This document shows positions 5,873-7,322 of a stretch of DNA of 7,322 nucleotides, piece by piece. A program made the position numbers and the translations under genes. Numbering within the stretch: the first letter of the stretch is position 1; each line of letters opens with the position of its first letter. The DNA lies in NCBI GenBank assembly GCA_958349075.1, contig CATWBR010000224.1:1-7322 (forward strand), written 5' to 3'. The notes under the pieces are model-generated. The model worked only from the letters and a program-made list of their open reading frames with translations. It was not told the origin of the DNA and made no database searches. The DNA is from an uncultured Clostridium sp. GTDB lineage: Bacteria > Bacillota > Clostridia > Lachnospirales > Lachnospiraceae.

Positions 5873-7149
5873 GCGGTTTTCAGGGGCCTGTGGGGGAGAG
5901 TTCCTCCGTGGCGCCTGTATACGGGAACAATAAATAGAAAAATAGCAATGGAAAAAATAAAAAACAGGATATAGGAAGGAAGATAACTTCCTGTCATATC
6001 GGCCAGAATCCCCGGCATGGCGCTGGAGACGAGACCGCCCATCGAGTAGGCGAGCTGATAATTTTTAAGCACCGTGGCAAAATTGCCTACCCGGCAGAAG
6101 TCGGACGCCATAAGGGAGAGGCCCACCGACGCCAGCGCCAGCCCGATCCCGAGAAACAGGAAGGTGGCTCCAAATAAGAGGCCTCCGGCCTGCGGTGCAA
6201 AACAGCAGAGCGTCTGCCCGATACAGAGCAGCAGGCAGAAGAGTGCCGCTGCGGGATAACTTCCAATCCGGTCTGCAATCCATCCAAATGAGCATTTGCC
6301 GATGACAAGCAGCGCGCCCATGAATGATAAGAAAAATGAAACCATGGCTGCCGAATGGCCGGTAGTCGTATATAACAGTGACAGGTTATTGTATCCGGTA
6401 AGGCCGACCACTCCGATTAAAAATGTTCCGGCCATAATGCAGAAGTGTTCCCGGCGGTTGAGCCGGTCGTGCAGCAGCGTCCGGCTGCCGCGTAAAGAGG
6501 AGCGTCCGGGCTGCTTCGCCGGAGAGGCCGTTTCCGCTGTCATGCCGGTTGCTGCAGAACGTTCAGGTGCGGGAAGAGCCGGATTTTCGCGTATCATGAT
6601 AATAACCGGCAGGGAAAAGACGGTGACGGCCAGCGCCTCAATGAGAAAAGACGAGGAGAGACCGAAATTCCTGATTAAAAACAGAAGAACCACGGGACCG
6701 AGGATGGCCCCAAGGCCGCTCCCGGAGGCGGCGATTCCCAGCGCAGCGGCCGGTTTGAGAGGAAACCACTGCCTGATAAGAAGGGAAGCCGGAACCATGC
6801 CTCCCAGTGCATAACTGAAGCCGGATATGGCGGACGCAAGGTAATAAAGGGCCGGAGTGGATGAGACGCCGTAGAGAAGAAAGGCCGCGGGGGCACAGAA
6901 AACAGCCAGTGCAATACCCCTCTTAAGCCCCAGTTTTGCGTAGTAGCGATCCACTGCAAACATAGCGGCCAGAGATGCCACGCTTTTCACTGTAGCCATC
7001 AGGGAAATCTGGGTGTTGGTAAACCCGTGGATTTCGATAATAAAGGGCAGATAGATCGAGAATGCATTGCTGACAAGACCGACACAGACAAAAACCGTGG
7101 CAGTGCTGAGCGCGCATATGACAAAACGGTATGGACTGTCTTCTTTCAT
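5869..7149 (-). CDS. MFS transporter, monocarboxylate/oxalate-formate-antiporter-like
   Basis: Inner-membrane major facilitator protein of 426 residues with about 12 membrane segments split by a hydrophilic central loop (about 188-235, rich in Ala, Pro, Arg and Ser). Motif A-like loops are seen after helix 2 (DRYYAKLGLKRG, 67-78) and after helix 8 (GWIADRIGS, 289-297). The stretch MVPASLLIRQWFP followed by AAALGIAASGSGLGA (118-148) is typical of the monocarboxylate and oxalate/formate-antiporter-like MFS groups, so an organic anion substrate is plausible but not shown. ATG 7149 follows AAGGGGG with a 6-base gap. The gene faces the catabolic operon, and its upstream region carries the same repeat as the operon's. 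It might be a second uptake route or an exporter for the same pathway; it could also be unrelated and only a neighbour. Confidence 0.9.
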   Translation of the reverse strand: MKEDSPYRFVICALSTATVFVCVGLVSNAFSIYLPFIIEIHGFTNTQISLMATVKSVASLAAMFAVDRYYAKLGLKRGIALAVFCAPAAFLLYGVSSTPALYYLASAISGFSYALGGMVPASLLIRQWFPLKPAAALGIAASGSGLGAILGPVVLLFLIRNFGLSSSFLIEALAVTVFSLPVIIMIRENPALPAPERSAATGMTAETASPAKQPGRSSLRGSRTLLHDRLNRREHFCIMAGTFLIGVVGLTGYNNLSLLYTTTGHSAAMVSFFLSFMGALLVIGKCSFGWIADRIGSYPAAALFCLLLCIGQTLCCFAPQAGGLLFGATFLFLGIGLALASVGLSLMASDFCRVGNFATVLKNYQLAYSMGGLVSSAMPGILADMTGSYLPSYILFFIFSIAIFLFIVPVYRRHGGTLPHRPLKTA

Positions 7150-7168
7150 GGAATACCCCCTTATGTGT

Positions 7169-7317
7169 GGATTTAATTGAGCAGATGAGGACGCCGCCGG
7201 CAGGCCAGGGGCCGGGGTGGTGAGGGGGATGGATGAGTCTTCAGTCCCGTTTGTAGGTTGTCGTGAGGGGGGAATCCGGCCAGAATGAGTTACTACGGGA
7301 AACGCTCGCGCTCGTTG
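7169..7317 (-). repeat. Right arm of the long imperfect inverted repeat, upstream of the MFS gene
   Basis: This is the reverse-complement counterpart of 1-142; it begins 19 bases upstream of the MFS start codon and ends near the window edge. The most conserved parts are 7256-7295 and 7233-7249. The part closest to the MFS gene (7169-7232) is C/G-rich and more diverged but keeps the order of landmarks: GGATTTAATTGAG, GAGGACGCCGCC, then the GGCC-rich and GGTGG parts on the plus strand. Outside the best block lies a tandem CGCTCG pair (7303-7314). No ORF of note and no clear promoter was found in 7150-7322. Divergence between the arms suggests an old duplication or two members of a dispersed family, rather than recently made transposon ends. 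Confidence 0.85.
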
Positions 7318-7322
7318 GAATG

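Noticed and set aside
7301..7316. AACGCTCGCGCTCGTT near the right edge, with tandem CGCTCG and imperfect dyad symmetry
   Set aside because: It is only two repeat units at the window edge with a mismatched palindrome, too short to call a site.

Overview
The window looks like an accessory sugar-acid catabolism locus from a moderately GC-rich member of the Clostridia, most likely Lachnospiraceae (an Enterocloster, Hungatella or C. symbiosum type). This rests on strong AGGAGG-type ribosome binding sites, TTG and GTG starts, tight gene packing and protein style. The genus is an inference; there is no rRNA or marker gene to fix it.

Layout. Positions 1-192 are non-coding and carry the left arm of a long imperfect inverted repeat. 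A rightward operon-like run follows: TRAP transporter small permease (193-675), TRAP large permease (676-1959), a DgoK-type 2-keto-3-deoxy-sugar-acid kinase (1975-2994), a LarA/DUF2088-family nickel-pincer racemase or epimerase homologue (3034-4329), a GntR/FCD regulator (start placed at GTG 4405, to 5109) and a KDPG/KDPGal aldolase (5099-5752). A strong hairpin at 5761-5805 closes the run. A single MFS transporter gene lies on the opposite strand (7149 down to 5869), pointing toward the operon. Beyond its start, 7150-7322 is non-coding and carries the right arm of the inverted repeat.

How the genes fit. The TRAP permease would import an organic acid, probably an aldonate or related hexonate. 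The LarA-like enzyme could invert the C2 hydroxyl of the imported acid. A dehydratase, not encoded here, would give 2-keto-3-deoxygalactonate or -gluconate. DgoK would phosphorylate this at C6, and the aldolase would cleave it to pyruvate and glyceraldehyde-3-phosphate. The aldolase has Val in an AVGG motif where E. coli Eda has Thr, as in the galacto-specific DgoA, which agrees with a DgoK partner. The GntR/FCD protein is the obvious local regulator. No TRAP solute-binding protein (dctP), no dehydratase and no nickel-pincer cofactor genes (larB, larC, larE) are in the window.

The two most notable points are the LarA homologue, which keeps counterparts of all five key LarA active-site residues inside a keto-deoxy-sugar-acid operon, and the roughly 140-base repeat placed in inverted orientation just upstream of both inward-facing transcription units.
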